Source: Cytobacillus oceanisediminis (GTDB lineage Bacteria; Bacillota; Bacilli; Bacillales; Cytobacillaceae). From it: DNA of 64,000 bases. The notes beneath the pieces were generated by a model, which was given only the letters and a program-made list of their open reading frames with translations, did no database searches and was not told the DNA's origin. The position numbers and the translations under genes were made by a program. Location: contig NZ_CP065511.1 in NCBI RefSeq assembly GCF_022811925.1, positions 2,039,501 through 2,103,500 of the forward strand, in the 5' to 3' direction. Below, piece by piece: positions 1 through 7,892 of this stretch; positions within the stretch are counted from its first letter, which is position 1; every line of letters starts with the position of its first letter.

Positions 1-1
1 T

Positions 2-826
2 GATAAGAGCGGGTTAGAACAATTAAGCCGAATGCTGAAAGAAAAAGATCTGGCTTCCTTTAGGGAAGAGTTGTCAAAGCTTGATAAGCAGAGGACGGAA
101 CTTGATGAGGATCAAAGAAATGCCTTGAAAGAGCTTACTGGCAGTGAAGCACAGTTGTCTGAAGAAGAGCTGTCAAGTCTCCTGGATCAGCTCGAAAAGG
201 CATTGCAATCAGAAGAGCTTTTTAAACAGCTGGCTGCAGCACAAGATGCTTTGCAGCGGTCAGGGGTTTCTTTACAGCAGCAAATGGCTTCGAATGGAAT
301 GACGCCGGGACAGCTCGCGTTTGCGCCGCCTGGCCAGCCCGGCAGTTCAGAAAACGCTTCCAATACGCCTCAGCAGGGGCAGCAGAATAATTCAAATCAG
401 CAAAATAATCAAAATCAAGCTGGCAATAGCTCAAACAGTGGCAATGGCAGCGGATCGGGTTCAGGAAGCGGCTCAGGAAATGGTTCGGGATCTGGTACTG
501 GGGCTGGCTCAGGGAATGGGTCAGGCAGCGGTCTTGGAGGAGGTGCCGGGCTCGGACAGGGATCCAGGGATCTGCTCACCATTCCATCTGGCATGGAAGG
601 GAAGACGAATATTGAAAATGACAATGGCAGCCTTGGACAGGGGAGTCCAGGACAGCAGCTTGAAAGGGAAGGTCCTGTCTTAAAAGGAAATATCAGACCT
701 TACAGTGAAGTTTTCGGGAACTATGAAAAGTCGTACAGACAGAGTACAGACCGGTATAAACTTCCGGCTGATTTAGAGGAAATCGTTAAAAATTATTTTA
801 CAAGTATAGATCCTGACAAGGAGTGA
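2..826 (+). CDS. C-terminal part of an unknown coiled-coil/low-complexity protein, 5' end outside the window
   Basis: I do not recognise this protein. The reading frame is open from base 2, so the first in-frame ATG (base 32) is probably internal and the gene starts upstream of the window. The visible 274 residues begin with a highly charged helical stretch (about residues 5-90, rich in K, E, L and Q, coiled-coil-like). A linker of N, Q, G and S follows (about 125-190), with a run of alternating Gly-Ser. The end is a conserved-looking tail with motifs such as RPYSEVFGNYEKSY and LPADLEEIVKNYF. It ends 5 bases before the MoxR ATPase gene, and its last codons hold that gene's Shine-Dalgarno, so it is the upstream partner in the same operon. 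In other bacteria a DUF4175-like membrane protein can sit beside MoxR/DUF58/VWA genes; that identity here is only a guess. Confidence 0.7.
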   Translation, partial: DKSGLEQLSRMLKEKDLASFREELSKLDKQRTELDEDQRNALKELTGSEAQLSEEELSSLLDQLEKALQSEELFKQLAAAQDALQRSGVSLQQQMASNGMTPGQLAFAPPGQPGSSENASNTPQQGQQNNSNQQNNQNQAGNSSNSGNGSGSGSGSGSGNGSGSGTGAGSGNGSGSGLGGGAGLGQGSRDLLTIPSGMEGKTNIENDNGSLGQGSPGQQLEREGPVLKGNIRPYSEVFGNYEKSYRQSTDRYKLPADLEEIVKNYFTSIDPDKE

Positions 827-831
827 CTTCA

Positions 832-1836
832 ATGTCCGCAACACAGGAAAAAGAACAGCAATTCGCACAAGCAGCAGATATTATTGCAAGAGTGAAAGAT
901 GAAATTCAATCATTCATAGTCGGCCAGGAAGAAGTAGTCGAACATGTATTATGGAGCATATTCTCAGGAGGGCATGTTTTGCTCGAAGGTTTGCCTGGGC
1001 TGGGTAAAACCATGCTGATTAAAACCATTGCAGAAGTGCTGGATCTCAAATTTTCGCGCATTCAATTCACCCCTGATATTATGCCATCCGATATAACCGG
1101 AACCATGCTGCTGCAGCCTGATGAAGCAGGCTGGCAAACATTCAGTTTTCATAAGGGGCCCATATTCGCAAACATCATCCTTGCAGATGAAATTAACAGG
1201 GCAACACCAAAAACACAAAGTGCCCTGCTCGAGGCAATGGGAGAAAAAACCGTCACTATAATGGGCGAAACCAAAAAGATGGAAAAGCCATTTTTTGTAC
1301 TCGCAACTCAAAATCCGATTGATATGGAAGGGACTTACCCCCTGCCGGAAGCACAAACGGACCGGTTTTTATGCAAGGTGAATGTTGCCTATCCGACAAA
1401 AGAAGAATTAAAAGAAATTGCCCGGAGGACTACGGGGACGCAAAAAACTCATTTAAATAAAGCCGCCGGATTGAAGGATGTCATGGCTCTTCAGGAGCTT
1501 TCGAGAGAAATTCTCCTATCAGATGAAATCCTGGATTATGCTGTTTGGATGATCACTTCCACGCACCCGGATTCAGAGGGTGCACCAGAAACAGTGAAAA
1601 AGCACGTCCAATATGGCAGCGGTCCACGCGGCCTTCAGAGTCTGATATGTATGGCAAAAGCAAGAGCCATGTGCTCCGGTCGATTCCATGTATCAATAGG
1701 AGACATTAAAAACGTTGCCTATCCGGTTTTGAGGCATCGTCTTATTTTGAACTTTGAGGGAGAAGCAGCGGGTATTTCAGCGGATTCGATTATTGAAGCT
1801 TTGTTAAACGAAGCTTCCTGGGGAGCTAAGAGCTGA
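832..1836 (+). CDS. MoxR-family AAA+ ATPase
   Basis: A 334-residue AAA+ ATPase of the MoxR/RavA family. These proteins are thought to act as chaperones that mature or load VWA-domain partners, usually encoded next to them as here. Walker A is GLPGLGKT (residues 53-60), Walker B ends in LADE (about 117-120), sensor 1 is LATQNP (about 158-162), followed by the family signature PEAQTDRF. The start is ATG 832, 8 bases after AAGGAG; the GTG at 823 lies inside that ribosome binding site. The stop overlaps the DUF58 start by one base (TGATG), suggesting translational coupling. Length is normal for the family (about 310-340). The substrate is unknown. Confidence 0.93.
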   Translation: MSATQEKEQQFAQAADIIARVKDEIQSFIVGQEEVVEHVLWSIFSGGHVLLEGLPGLGKTMLIKTIAEVLDLKFSRIQFTPDIMPSDITGTMLLQPDEAGWQTFSFHKGPIFANIILADEINRATPKTQSALLEAMGEKTVTIMGETKKMEKPFFVLATQNPIDMEGTYPLPEAQTDRFLCKVNVAYPTKEELKEIARRTTGTQKTHLNKAAGLKDVMALQELSREILLSDEILDYAVWMITSTHPDSEGAPETVKKHVQYGSGPRGLQSLICMAKARAMCSGRFHVSIGDIKNVAYPVLRHRLILNFEGEAAGISADSIIEALLNEASWGAKS

Positions 1837-2702
1837 TGAACAGCCATCATGCTCTTCTTGCAAAGCTTCAAAAACGAAAGATTGCTGCAAAGACAAGGAA
1901 AAGAGGATTTCATTCAGGGTCCAGGCAATCCCATAAATTCGGATCTTCCATGGAATTCTCTGATTTCAGGGCCTATCAGCCTGGTGACGATATTAGACAA
2001 ATAGATTGGAATGTCTATGGCAGAACACAAAAACATTATATTAAACGCTTCCTGGATGAGCAGGAGCTTTCTATTGCAGTTTACCTGGATGCAACGTCTT
2101 CAATGACAAAAATCCAGCAGAAATGGGAATATGCCAAATCGCTGGCATCAGCTTTGAGCTTTATGGTGCTTTCAAGTGAAGACCGGCTTTTCTTTTCAGC
2201 TGTTTCTTCTGCAGGGGTGCAGCCTATCAAAAGGAAAGGCTCTGTTTACAGCAGGCGAACATTCATGGAGATCCAAAAAATTGAACCTGCAGCTCTGTCC
2301 ACAAACTATCTAAGCTGTCTGAAAGAAACTCTTTCTAAACATCAGCAGCTTGCTGTAATAATAGCAGATGGCTTTGAGCCCCTTCAGGAATGGGAAAACC
2401 TTTTTAGGAAGCTCAGGGGGTTAAAACAGGAGTTCTGGCTATTTCAGGTGCAGGCAGATGAAGAGCTGAACCCTGCATATTCTGGAGATATTAAGTTAAT
2501 TGATAGTGAAACAGGGACAGCAGTAAATGTCAGCATGAGCCCTTCCATATTAGCTGAATATGAAAAGCGCCTAAAAGAACATAATGAACAGCTTGAGATT
2601 TTATGCAAACGGTATGGCGGCCAGTATATCTTTGCCCCGGAAACAAGAGATCTTCAGACCGTTCTTTTCAGGGATCTGTATGCGAAGGGGCTGGTCAGGT
2701 GA
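1836..2702 (+). CDS. DUF58 domain protein
   Basis: A 288-residue DUF58 protein, the standard genomic partner of MoxR ATPases. The family signature is clear: GSSMEFSDFRAYQPGDDIRQ followed by IDWNVYGR (about residues 30-65). A VWA-like segment follows with a partial metal-site motif, DATSSM (about 84-89). No convincing membrane segment or signal peptide is seen, so it is probably cytosolic. It overlaps the MoxR gene by one base and is 7 bases from the BatA-like gene, whose ribosome binding site lies at its 3' end. The biochemical role of DUF58 proteins is not established. The prediction that it works with the ATPase and the two VWA membrane proteins is from context. Confidence 0.9.
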   Translation: MNSHHALLAKLQKRKIAAKTRKRGFHSGSRQSHKFGSSMEFSDFRAYQPGDDIRQIDWNVYGRTQKHYIKRFLDEQELSIAVYLDATSSMTKIQQKWEYAKSLASALSFMVLSSEDRLFFSAVSSAGVQPIKRKGSVYSRRTFMEIQKIEPAALSTNYLSCLKETLSKHQQLAVIIADGFEPLQEWENLFRKLRGLKQEFWLFQVQADEELNPAYSGDIKLIDSETGTAVNVSMSPSILAEYEKRLKEHNEQLEILCKRYGGQYIFAPETRDLQTVLFRDLYAKGLVR

Positions 2703-2709
2703 GGACACA

Positions 2710-4482
2710 ATGCAATTCTTAAATCCTATCTATTTTATTTTATCCATTTTTATAGGAGCAGTTATCCTATTTTATTTCTTTCGTAAGCAGTACATGGAAA
2801 AGACCATTTCATCCAATCTGCTTTGGGAGCAGGTGCTGAACGAATGGCAGGCCTCCCCTTGGCTGAAAAAGCTTCAGCAGAATCTATTATTTTGGCTGCA
2901 ATTATTGGCTCTGATCCTATTGATGCTGGCCCTTGTTCGCCCATTTTGGCTTGAGGATTCTTTAAAAGGGAAACATTTAATCATCATTATAGACCCATCC
3001 GCCTCTATGTCGGCTGAACACGGAGGAAAGAGCCGTTTTGAAATCGCAAAAGAGGAAATCCTTGACCTTGCCGGCAAGCTTAATGGCCAGCAGGTAACCT
3101 TGATTAAAGCAGGAGAGAAAAATGAGATCCTATTAAGTCGTGAAGATGATCCAAATGCCATTCGCAGAACCATTGATGGGCAAAAACTTACTTATGAACA
3201 TGAAAATATGGATAAAGCCCTCTTATTGGCAGGTTCCTTATCTTCAGGAAAAGACACAGCTCTTCATATTTTTTCAGATTCGGCTGTAAAAAATGATTTA
3301 ATGGAGGAACTGGCTGGCCTATACACTGTTGTACATAATATTGGAGAGGATGCAGGGAACGTCTCGCTGCAATCGTTTGGGACAGCTGCAGCTGGTGATG
3401 GTATCTCAGCCATTGCGGTGATAGAAAACCAGTCTTCCGGAAATATAGAAACAGGTTTTACCGTCCAATTTGAGGATGAAGTCTTGTTTGAGCAAAATTT
3501 ATCATTGAAAGCAAATGAACAAACAACCGTACAGATTAAAAACCTGCCTGAAAAACCTTATTATGAGGCATCCATTTCCATTAATGACGGCTACAGTGCA
3601 GATAATTTCGCTGCCTCTATTTACACAGACCCAAAACCAAAGGTTTACACTATGGGGGATGTAAATCCATTTGCGGTGAAGGGCTTTCAAACCATAGGAG
3701 CCGAATTGCTGCAGACAGATCCAGCTGCTCTCAAAGGTTTTGAAATGAAGGGTGTTGTTGTAGCAGAAGGAAGCACAATATCGGAACTTCCAGAGCTGCC
3801 AATGATCTTTTTTAACACAGGCAAGGAAAAAGCAAAACTTAAAGAGGTAATTTCGGGGGATGAGGATCCTTTATTTGAATATGCAGACTTTGACCGTGTG
3901 TATATCAGTTCCGCTTCCGCTGCATTGAAAGGGGAATGGGAGACTGTTTTGAAAAGTGGAGACATTCCTTTAATCCAGAGGGGAATGCAGAATGGACAGC
4001 CAATTATTATTGTCAATTTCGATCTATCCGACACAGATTGGCCACTCCTGCCAGGTTTTCCGATCTTTTTGTATAACTCTTACCAGTGGTTATCCCAGCA
4101 ATCAGATTTCCTCGGATATTTCAGCGCCGGGGAAGAGAGATGGATAAATATTGGCAATGGAAATGGAAGCTGGGAGATTTTCAATAATAAAGACGAAAAT
4201 CTATACTCCCTTGATCTAAACAAAGAAAACTTTAAAGCTCCTGTGATTCCGGGAACTTACCAGGCAGTATCAGGAAATCAAATTTATTATTTTTCTGTCC
4301 TTCTGGATGAAAGGGAGAAATATGCAGGAATAGAAGAATCTTTCACATTGAATGAAAAATCATCTGAAAAAAACAGCATGATCCAAAGGCCGAACGAAAG
4401 CCTCTGGTTCTGGCTGGCGTTAATTGCTTTTTTACTTATTGCTATCGAATGGGAGGTATATCGCCGTGGGCATCGAGGTTAA
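2710..4482 (+). CDS. BatA-like membrane protein with a VWA domain
   Basis: A 590-residue membrane protein. Two N-terminal membrane segments (about residues 5-24 and 57-78) match the BatA N-terminal domain layout. A von Willebrand factor A domain follows directly, with metal-site motif DPSAS (95-99). The middle is a long, probably extracytoplasmic, beta-rich region, and one last membrane segment lies near 565-585 before a short basic tail. ATG 2710 was chosen because AGGTGAGG lies 5 bases upstream and the membrane segment begins at once; in-frame codons back to 2584 belong to the end of the DUF58 gene. The last 17 bases overlap the next gene. Bat-type proteins are linked to envelope stress in other bacteria; the role here is unknown. 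Confidence 0.88.
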   Translation: MQFLNPIYFILSIFIGAVILFYFFRKQYMEKTISSNLLWEQVLNEWQASPWLKKLQQNLLFWLQLLALILLMLALVRPFWLEDSLKGKHLIIIIDPSASMSAEHGGKSRFEIAKEEILDLAGKLNGQQVTLIKAGEKNEILLSREDDPNAIRRTIDGQKLTYEHENMDKALLLAGSLSSGKDTALHIFSDSAVKNDLMEELAGLYTVVHNIGEDAGNVSLQSFGTAAAGDGISAIAVIENQSSGNIETGFTVQFEDEVLFEQNLSLKANEQTTVQIKNLPEKPYYEASISINDGYSADNFAASIYTDPKPKVYTMGDVNPFAVKGFQTIGAELLQTDPAALKGFEMKGVVVAEGSTISELPELPMIFFNTGKEKAKLKEVISGDEDPLFEYADFDRVYISSASAALKGEWETVLKSGDIPLIQRGMQNGQPIIIVNFDLSDTDWPLLPGFPIFLYNSYQWLSQQSDFLGYFSAGEERWINIGNGNGSWEIFNNKDENLYSLDLNKENFKAPVIPGTYQAVSGNQIYYFSVLLDEREKYAGIEESFTLNEKSSEKNSMIQRPNESLWFWLALIAFLLIAIEWEVYRRGHRG

Positions 4483-7246
4483 ATATCCCTTCCTGTTTCT
4501 GCTCCTGATTCCTGCTGTCATTATGGTCTATTTGTTTATTCGAAATTACAGGGCAAAAGGAAATGAAAAATTTTGGGTTGCCAGTCTAAGACTAGTCATT
4601 TTCTCATTGTTAATTTTTGCACTGACCGTCCCGCAGGTCCTCCTTCCGGTTAAGGGGCAGACTGTCGTATATCTGGCAGACCGCTCTGCAAGCATGGGTG
4701 CAAATGAGGAAGCACTTGCCTGGATAGAAAACAGTGCCAGCCACAGAAAAAGTGAGGACCAATTTGCGGTGGCGGCTTTTGGCAAAAATGTAGTGCTTGA
4801 ACAGAATTTGGGCAGGAACCGTGAAGCTATTACCGAATTTAACGGGAAAGCAGACGATTCACAATCGAATCTGGAAGCAGGCCTGCAATATGCCGCTTCA
4901 CTCATTCCGAGGGATTCTTCAGGCAGAATTGTCTTAATGACGGATGGAAATGAAACGTCGGGCAAAAGCCTGGAGGCTACCTCAGTTTTAAAGAATCGGA
5001 ATATCGAGATTGACCATGTGCCATTAAGATCAGCAGCAGGTGATGATGTATCAATTTCAGAATTAAAGATGCCTCCTTCACTTTATTTAGGAGAAGAGGC
5101 TCCGATTACAATAGAAGTTACCAGCAATATTGCCAAAGAAGCTGATATCAGATTATCTGTAAATCATAAAGAAGTTTTAAAGGAAACCGTTCAAGTGAAC
5201 GAAGGGAAAAATGTATATACTTTTACTCACAAAGCAGATACTGCAGGGTTAACGGTATATAAAGCAGAGATAGCTGCTGAACGGGATGCCTTCTCTGAAA
5301 ACAATACACTTCACTCGGTTGTAAATGTTAAGGGAACCCCAAAGGTCCTGATCGTACAAGGGGAGGACGCAGGTGATATTGCGAATCTGTTAAAAGGTTC
5401 AGGCCTCGAGACAGACACTGTTCTTCCAGAGAAGCTTCCGACCGTTCTCTCAGGTTATTTGCAATATCAGTCGATTATTTTTAATAATGTTCCTGCAACT
5501 GTTATCTCAGAGCAGCAAATGACGTTGATGGAGAAGGCAGTTAAGGAATTCGGCACCGGTTTTATTATGTTCGGCGGTGAAGAAAGCTTTGGGCTGGGGG
5601 GCTATTTTAAAACTCCGATTGAGAAATTGCTGCCGGTGGATATGGATATCAAGGGCAAGAAAGAAATGCCTTCCTTAGGCCTGGTATTAGTTATGGACCG
5701 TTCTGGAAGCATGGCCGGGAATAAAATTGAATTGGCGAAAGAGGCGGCTGCCCGTTCAGTGGAACTGCTGCGTGAAGAAGATACACTCGGATTCATTGCA
5801 TTTGATGACCGGCCATGGGAAATCCTTGAAACCGAGCCTCTCAAGAATAAAAAGAAGGCAATTGAAAAAATCAGATCCATCACACCAGGCGGGGGGACAG
5901 AAATCTTTACTTCCCTGGAACAAGCCTACAGTGAGCTTGAAGATCTGCAGCTTCAGAGAAAGCATATTATCTTGCTGACAGATGGCCAATCTGCCACAAA
6001 TGGAGACTATGAGCTTTTAATCGAAAGCGGGAAAGAGAAGAATATCACTCTTTCAACTGTTGCACTTGGTCAGGATGCTGATAGAGGGCTGCTTGAAGAT
6101 CTTGCGGGAATGGGGTCAGGGCGTTTTTACGATGTTACAGACTCTTCCGTCATTCCGAGTATATTATCACGCGAAACCGTAATGGCTACGAGAACCTATA
6201 TCGAAGACAATCCATTTTATCCAAGTGTTCAGCCCTACCCAGACTGGTCCTCACTCTTTGAAAAAGGTGTTCCAGAAATGAATGCCTATATAGCTGCTAC
6301 GGCCAAGCCGCGAGCACAGGTGCCGCTGTTAAGTGAAAAAGAAGATCCAGTACTTGCTGAATGGCAATACGGAATGGGGCGGGCTGCTGCCTTTACATCC
6401 GACTCCTCAGGCAAATGGTCAGGAGATTGGGCCCGATGGGAAAAGTGGCCATCATTTATTAATCAGCTTGTCACCAAAACCCTGCCGCAATATGAAAGTG
6501 AACCATACAGGGTTGCTGTTGAGAATAAGGATGGCAATACAGTGCTCAGCCTGGAGTCTGCGGCAAGCATATCTTTGCCAATTGAGGCTTCCATCGTGTC
6601 GGAAACGGGCGAACAGATAGAAGCCAATATAAAGCTCACTGCTCCAGGTAAATATGAGGCGACAATGCCTGAAAGTGCAGGAATGTATTTTTTAAATATT
6701 AAACAGACAGATCAAAATGGGAATATACAGGTTCATCAGACTGGTTTTACTATTCCCTATTCAGAAGAGTATTTGCAAAAGGGAACAAATAAAGAGCATT
6801 TGGAGTCACTCTCAAAAATGACTGGCGGCAAGGAGCTTGAAAGCGGAGGAGAAGCTTTCCGACCCCTGAAAAAACCAGCAAGCACCAAACAGCCAATCAG
6901 CGAGTGGCTGCTTCTCGCTGCATTCCTGATCTTTTTTTCAGAAATCGCTGTAAGGCGCTTTGGCTTAACTGCTATCGCTGCGAGAATTTTGAAGAAAAAC
7001 AGAAAGAAAAAGGAAAAGCCAGAGGCGCCTATGAAAATTCAAAACCTTAAATCTTCCAGGGAAAAACAATCTCCTTCCATGCAGATGCCTGATAAACTTC
7101 AAGGGGAAACTTCTGTAAAAGAAACACCGGAAAAAACAAAAGAAAAGAAAAAACCAAACCGGCCAAAACCAGCAGCAGAACCCTCGCCGAAAGAAAGAGA
7201 AGAACGCATGAAAAGGCTGCTGGATGCAAAAAACAGGAAAAAGTAA
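4466..7246 (+). CDS. Large membrane protein with two VWA domains and a glutamine-amidotransferase-like segment
   Basis: A 926-residue membrane protein. Two N-terminal membrane segments (about 7-25 and 40-60) lead into a first VWA domain with metal-site motif DRSAS (72-76). A class I glutamine-amidotransferase-like segment follows (about 310-400, with FGGEESFGLGGY near 369-380; no catalytic Cys is evident). A second VWA domain starts with DRSGS (411-415). A membrane segment lies near 815-835, and the last 80 residues are a very Lys/Glu/Pro-rich, probably cytoplasmic, tail. The GTG start at 4466 has GGGAGGT 8 bases upstream and overlaps the previous gene by 17 bases. The domain order resembles proteins found beside MoxR/DUF58/BatA sets in other phyla. 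It is the last gene of the cluster; I see no strong terminator after it. Confidence 0.88.
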   Translation: MGIEVKYPFLFLLLIPAVIMVYLFIRNYRAKGNEKFWVASLRLVIFSLLIFALTVPQVLLPVKGQTVVYLADRSASMGANEEALAWIENSASHRKSEDQFAVAAFGKNVVLEQNLGRNREAITEFNGKADDSQSNLEAGLQYAASLIPRDSSGRIVLMTDGNETSGKSLEATSVLKNRNIEIDHVPLRSAAGDDVSISELKMPPSLYLGEEAPITIEVTSNIAKEADIRLSVNHKEVLKETVQVNEGKNVYTFTHKADTAGLTVYKAEIAAERDAFSENNTLHSVVNVKGTPKVLIVQGEDAGDIANLLKGSGLETDTVLPEKLPTVLSGYLQYQSIIFNNVPATVISEQQMTLMEKAVKEFGTGFIMFGGEESFGLGGYFKTPIEKLLPVDMDIKGKKEMPSLGLVLVMDRSGSMAGNKIELAKEAAARSVELLREEDTLGFIAFDDRPWEILETEPLKNKKKAIEKIRSITPGGGTEIFTSLEQAYSELEDLQLQRKHIILLTDGQSATNGDYELLIESGKEKNITLSTVALGQDADRGLLEDLAGMGSGRFYDVTDSSVIPSILSRETVMATRTYIEDNPFYPSVQPYPDWSSLFEKGVPEMNAYIAATAKPRAQVPLLSEKEDPVLAEWQYGMGRAAAFTSDSSGKWSGDWARWEKWPSFINQLVTKTLPQYESEPYRVAVENKDGNTVLSLESAASISLPIEASIVSETGEQIEANIKLTAPGKYEATMPESAGMYFLNIKQTDQNGNIQVHQTGFTIPYSEEYLQKGTNKEHLESLSKMTGGKELESGGEAFRPLKKPASTKQPISEWLLLAAFLIFFSEIAVRRFGLTAIAARILKKNRKKKEKPEAPMKIQNLKSSREKQSPSMQMPDKLQGETSVKETPEKTKEKKKPNRPKPAAEPSPKEREERMKRLLDAKNRKK

Positions 7247-7300
7247 GTGGGATTTTTCAATAAAGTATGCTGGATTTAAAAAAGTATTATAGATCGCTGA

Positions 7301-7423
7301 GTTGATTGGAGCGGAGGGCACTTGACTCCTGCGGGAGGAGAGGGAGCGGGAGACCCCGCAGGCGAAGCCGAGGAGGCTCCCGTTCCTCCCCGCGGAAAGC
7401 AGGTGCACGCAGCGGAAATCAAC
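7301..7423. repeat. Imperfect palindromic intergenic repeat, Bacillaceae type
   Basis: About 123 bases whose ends are inverted copies of each other: GTTGATTGGAGCGGAGGGCA at the left and GCGGAAATCAAC at the right. GC-rich inner arms (CTCCTGCGGGAGG, GACCCCGCAGGCG, CGAGGAGGCTCCCG, CCGCGGAAAGC) can fold into a large branched hairpin. It is much richer in GC than its surroundings. I recall very similar elements scattered between genes in many Bacillaceae genomes; their function is unknown. It fills most of the 301-base gap between the VWA cluster and ylxM. With no U tract after it, it is not an ordinary terminator. Confidence 0.75.
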
Positions 7424-7478
7424 GGGCTAAATTATAAAAAAAAATAAAATGAATAATTAACCCTGTAAAGATATTTTC

Positions 7479-7507
7479 TTGACATGCTATGAACTTCTAT
7501 GTAAACT
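7479..7507 (+). promoter_or_regulatory. Sigma-A promoter of ylxM-ffh
   Basis: A perfect -35 hexamer TTGACA (7479-7484) is separated by 17 bases from TAAACT (7502-7507, 4 of 6 matches to TATAAT). It lies 40 bases before the ylxM start, just after the palindromic repeat, so ylxM-ffh need not depend on the VWA cluster. Confidence 0.65.
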
Positions 7508-7547
7508 TACTTTGTAAAGGCTTTTCACTTAACAAGGGGGAAAAGGG

Positions 7548-7880
7548 ATGCTCGAAAAAACAACGAGGATGAACTACCTATATGATTTCTATCAATCGTT
7601 GTTAACTCCTAAGCAGAGAAGCTATATGTCCCTGTACTACCTGGATGATTTTTCGCTTGGAGAGATTGCCGAGGAATATGATGTTAGCCGGCAAGCGGTA
7701 TATGACAACATTAAAAGAACAGAAGCAATGCTTGAAGAGTATGAAGAAAAGCTATTATTATTTCATAAATTTCAAGAGCGCAGCAAGCTGATTGCAGAAA
7801 TAAAAGAGATGCTTAAGGAAGGATCCCCTTCCCGAGATGCATTGGAAGAAGCAGTGGCAGAGCTTGAGAAATTAGATTAG
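7548..7880 (+). CDS. ylxM: YlxM, DNA-binding-like SRP-associated protein
   Basis: A 110-residue YlxM/p13 family protein with a sigma-70 region 4-like helix-turn-helix ([20 protein letters not shown], about residues 31-50) followed by a long charged helix. In streptococci YlxM binds SRP RNA and modulates the signal recognition particle; its role in Bacillus is less clear. The ATG has a purine-rich site (AAGGGGGAAAAGGG) just upstream. It ends 12 bases before ffh, with ffh's GGAGG in the gap, so the two are cotranscribed as in B. subtilis. ftsY, which precedes ylxM in B. subtilis, is not seen here; the VWA cluster occupies that place. Confidence 0.93.
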   Translation: MLEKTTRMNYLYDFYQSLLTPKQRSYMSLYYLDDFSLGEIAEEYDVSRQAVYDNIKRTEAMLEEYEEKLLLFHKFQERSKLIAEIKEMLKEGSPSRDALEEAVAELEKLD

Positions 7881-7892
7881 GAGGCGGCATAT

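Noticed and set aside
440..545. Tandem-like Gly-Ser codon repeats, considered as a CRISPR array or minisatellite
   Set aside because: The units are 6-9 bases, in frame in a coding region and without spacers; it is a protein linker.
2584..2709. A longer N-terminus for the BatA-like protein from ATG 2584
   Set aside because: This part lies within the DUF58 gene in another frame, is not hydrophobic and has no ribosome binding site, whereas ATG 2710 has both the site and the family N-terminus.
6965..7408. An antisense open frame of about 147 codons covering the end of the double-VWA gene and the palindromic repeat
   Set aside because: It arises from the Lys-rich (AAA/AAG) codons of the sense gene read as Phe/Leu, has no ribosome binding site or known domain, and lies opposite a clear gene.
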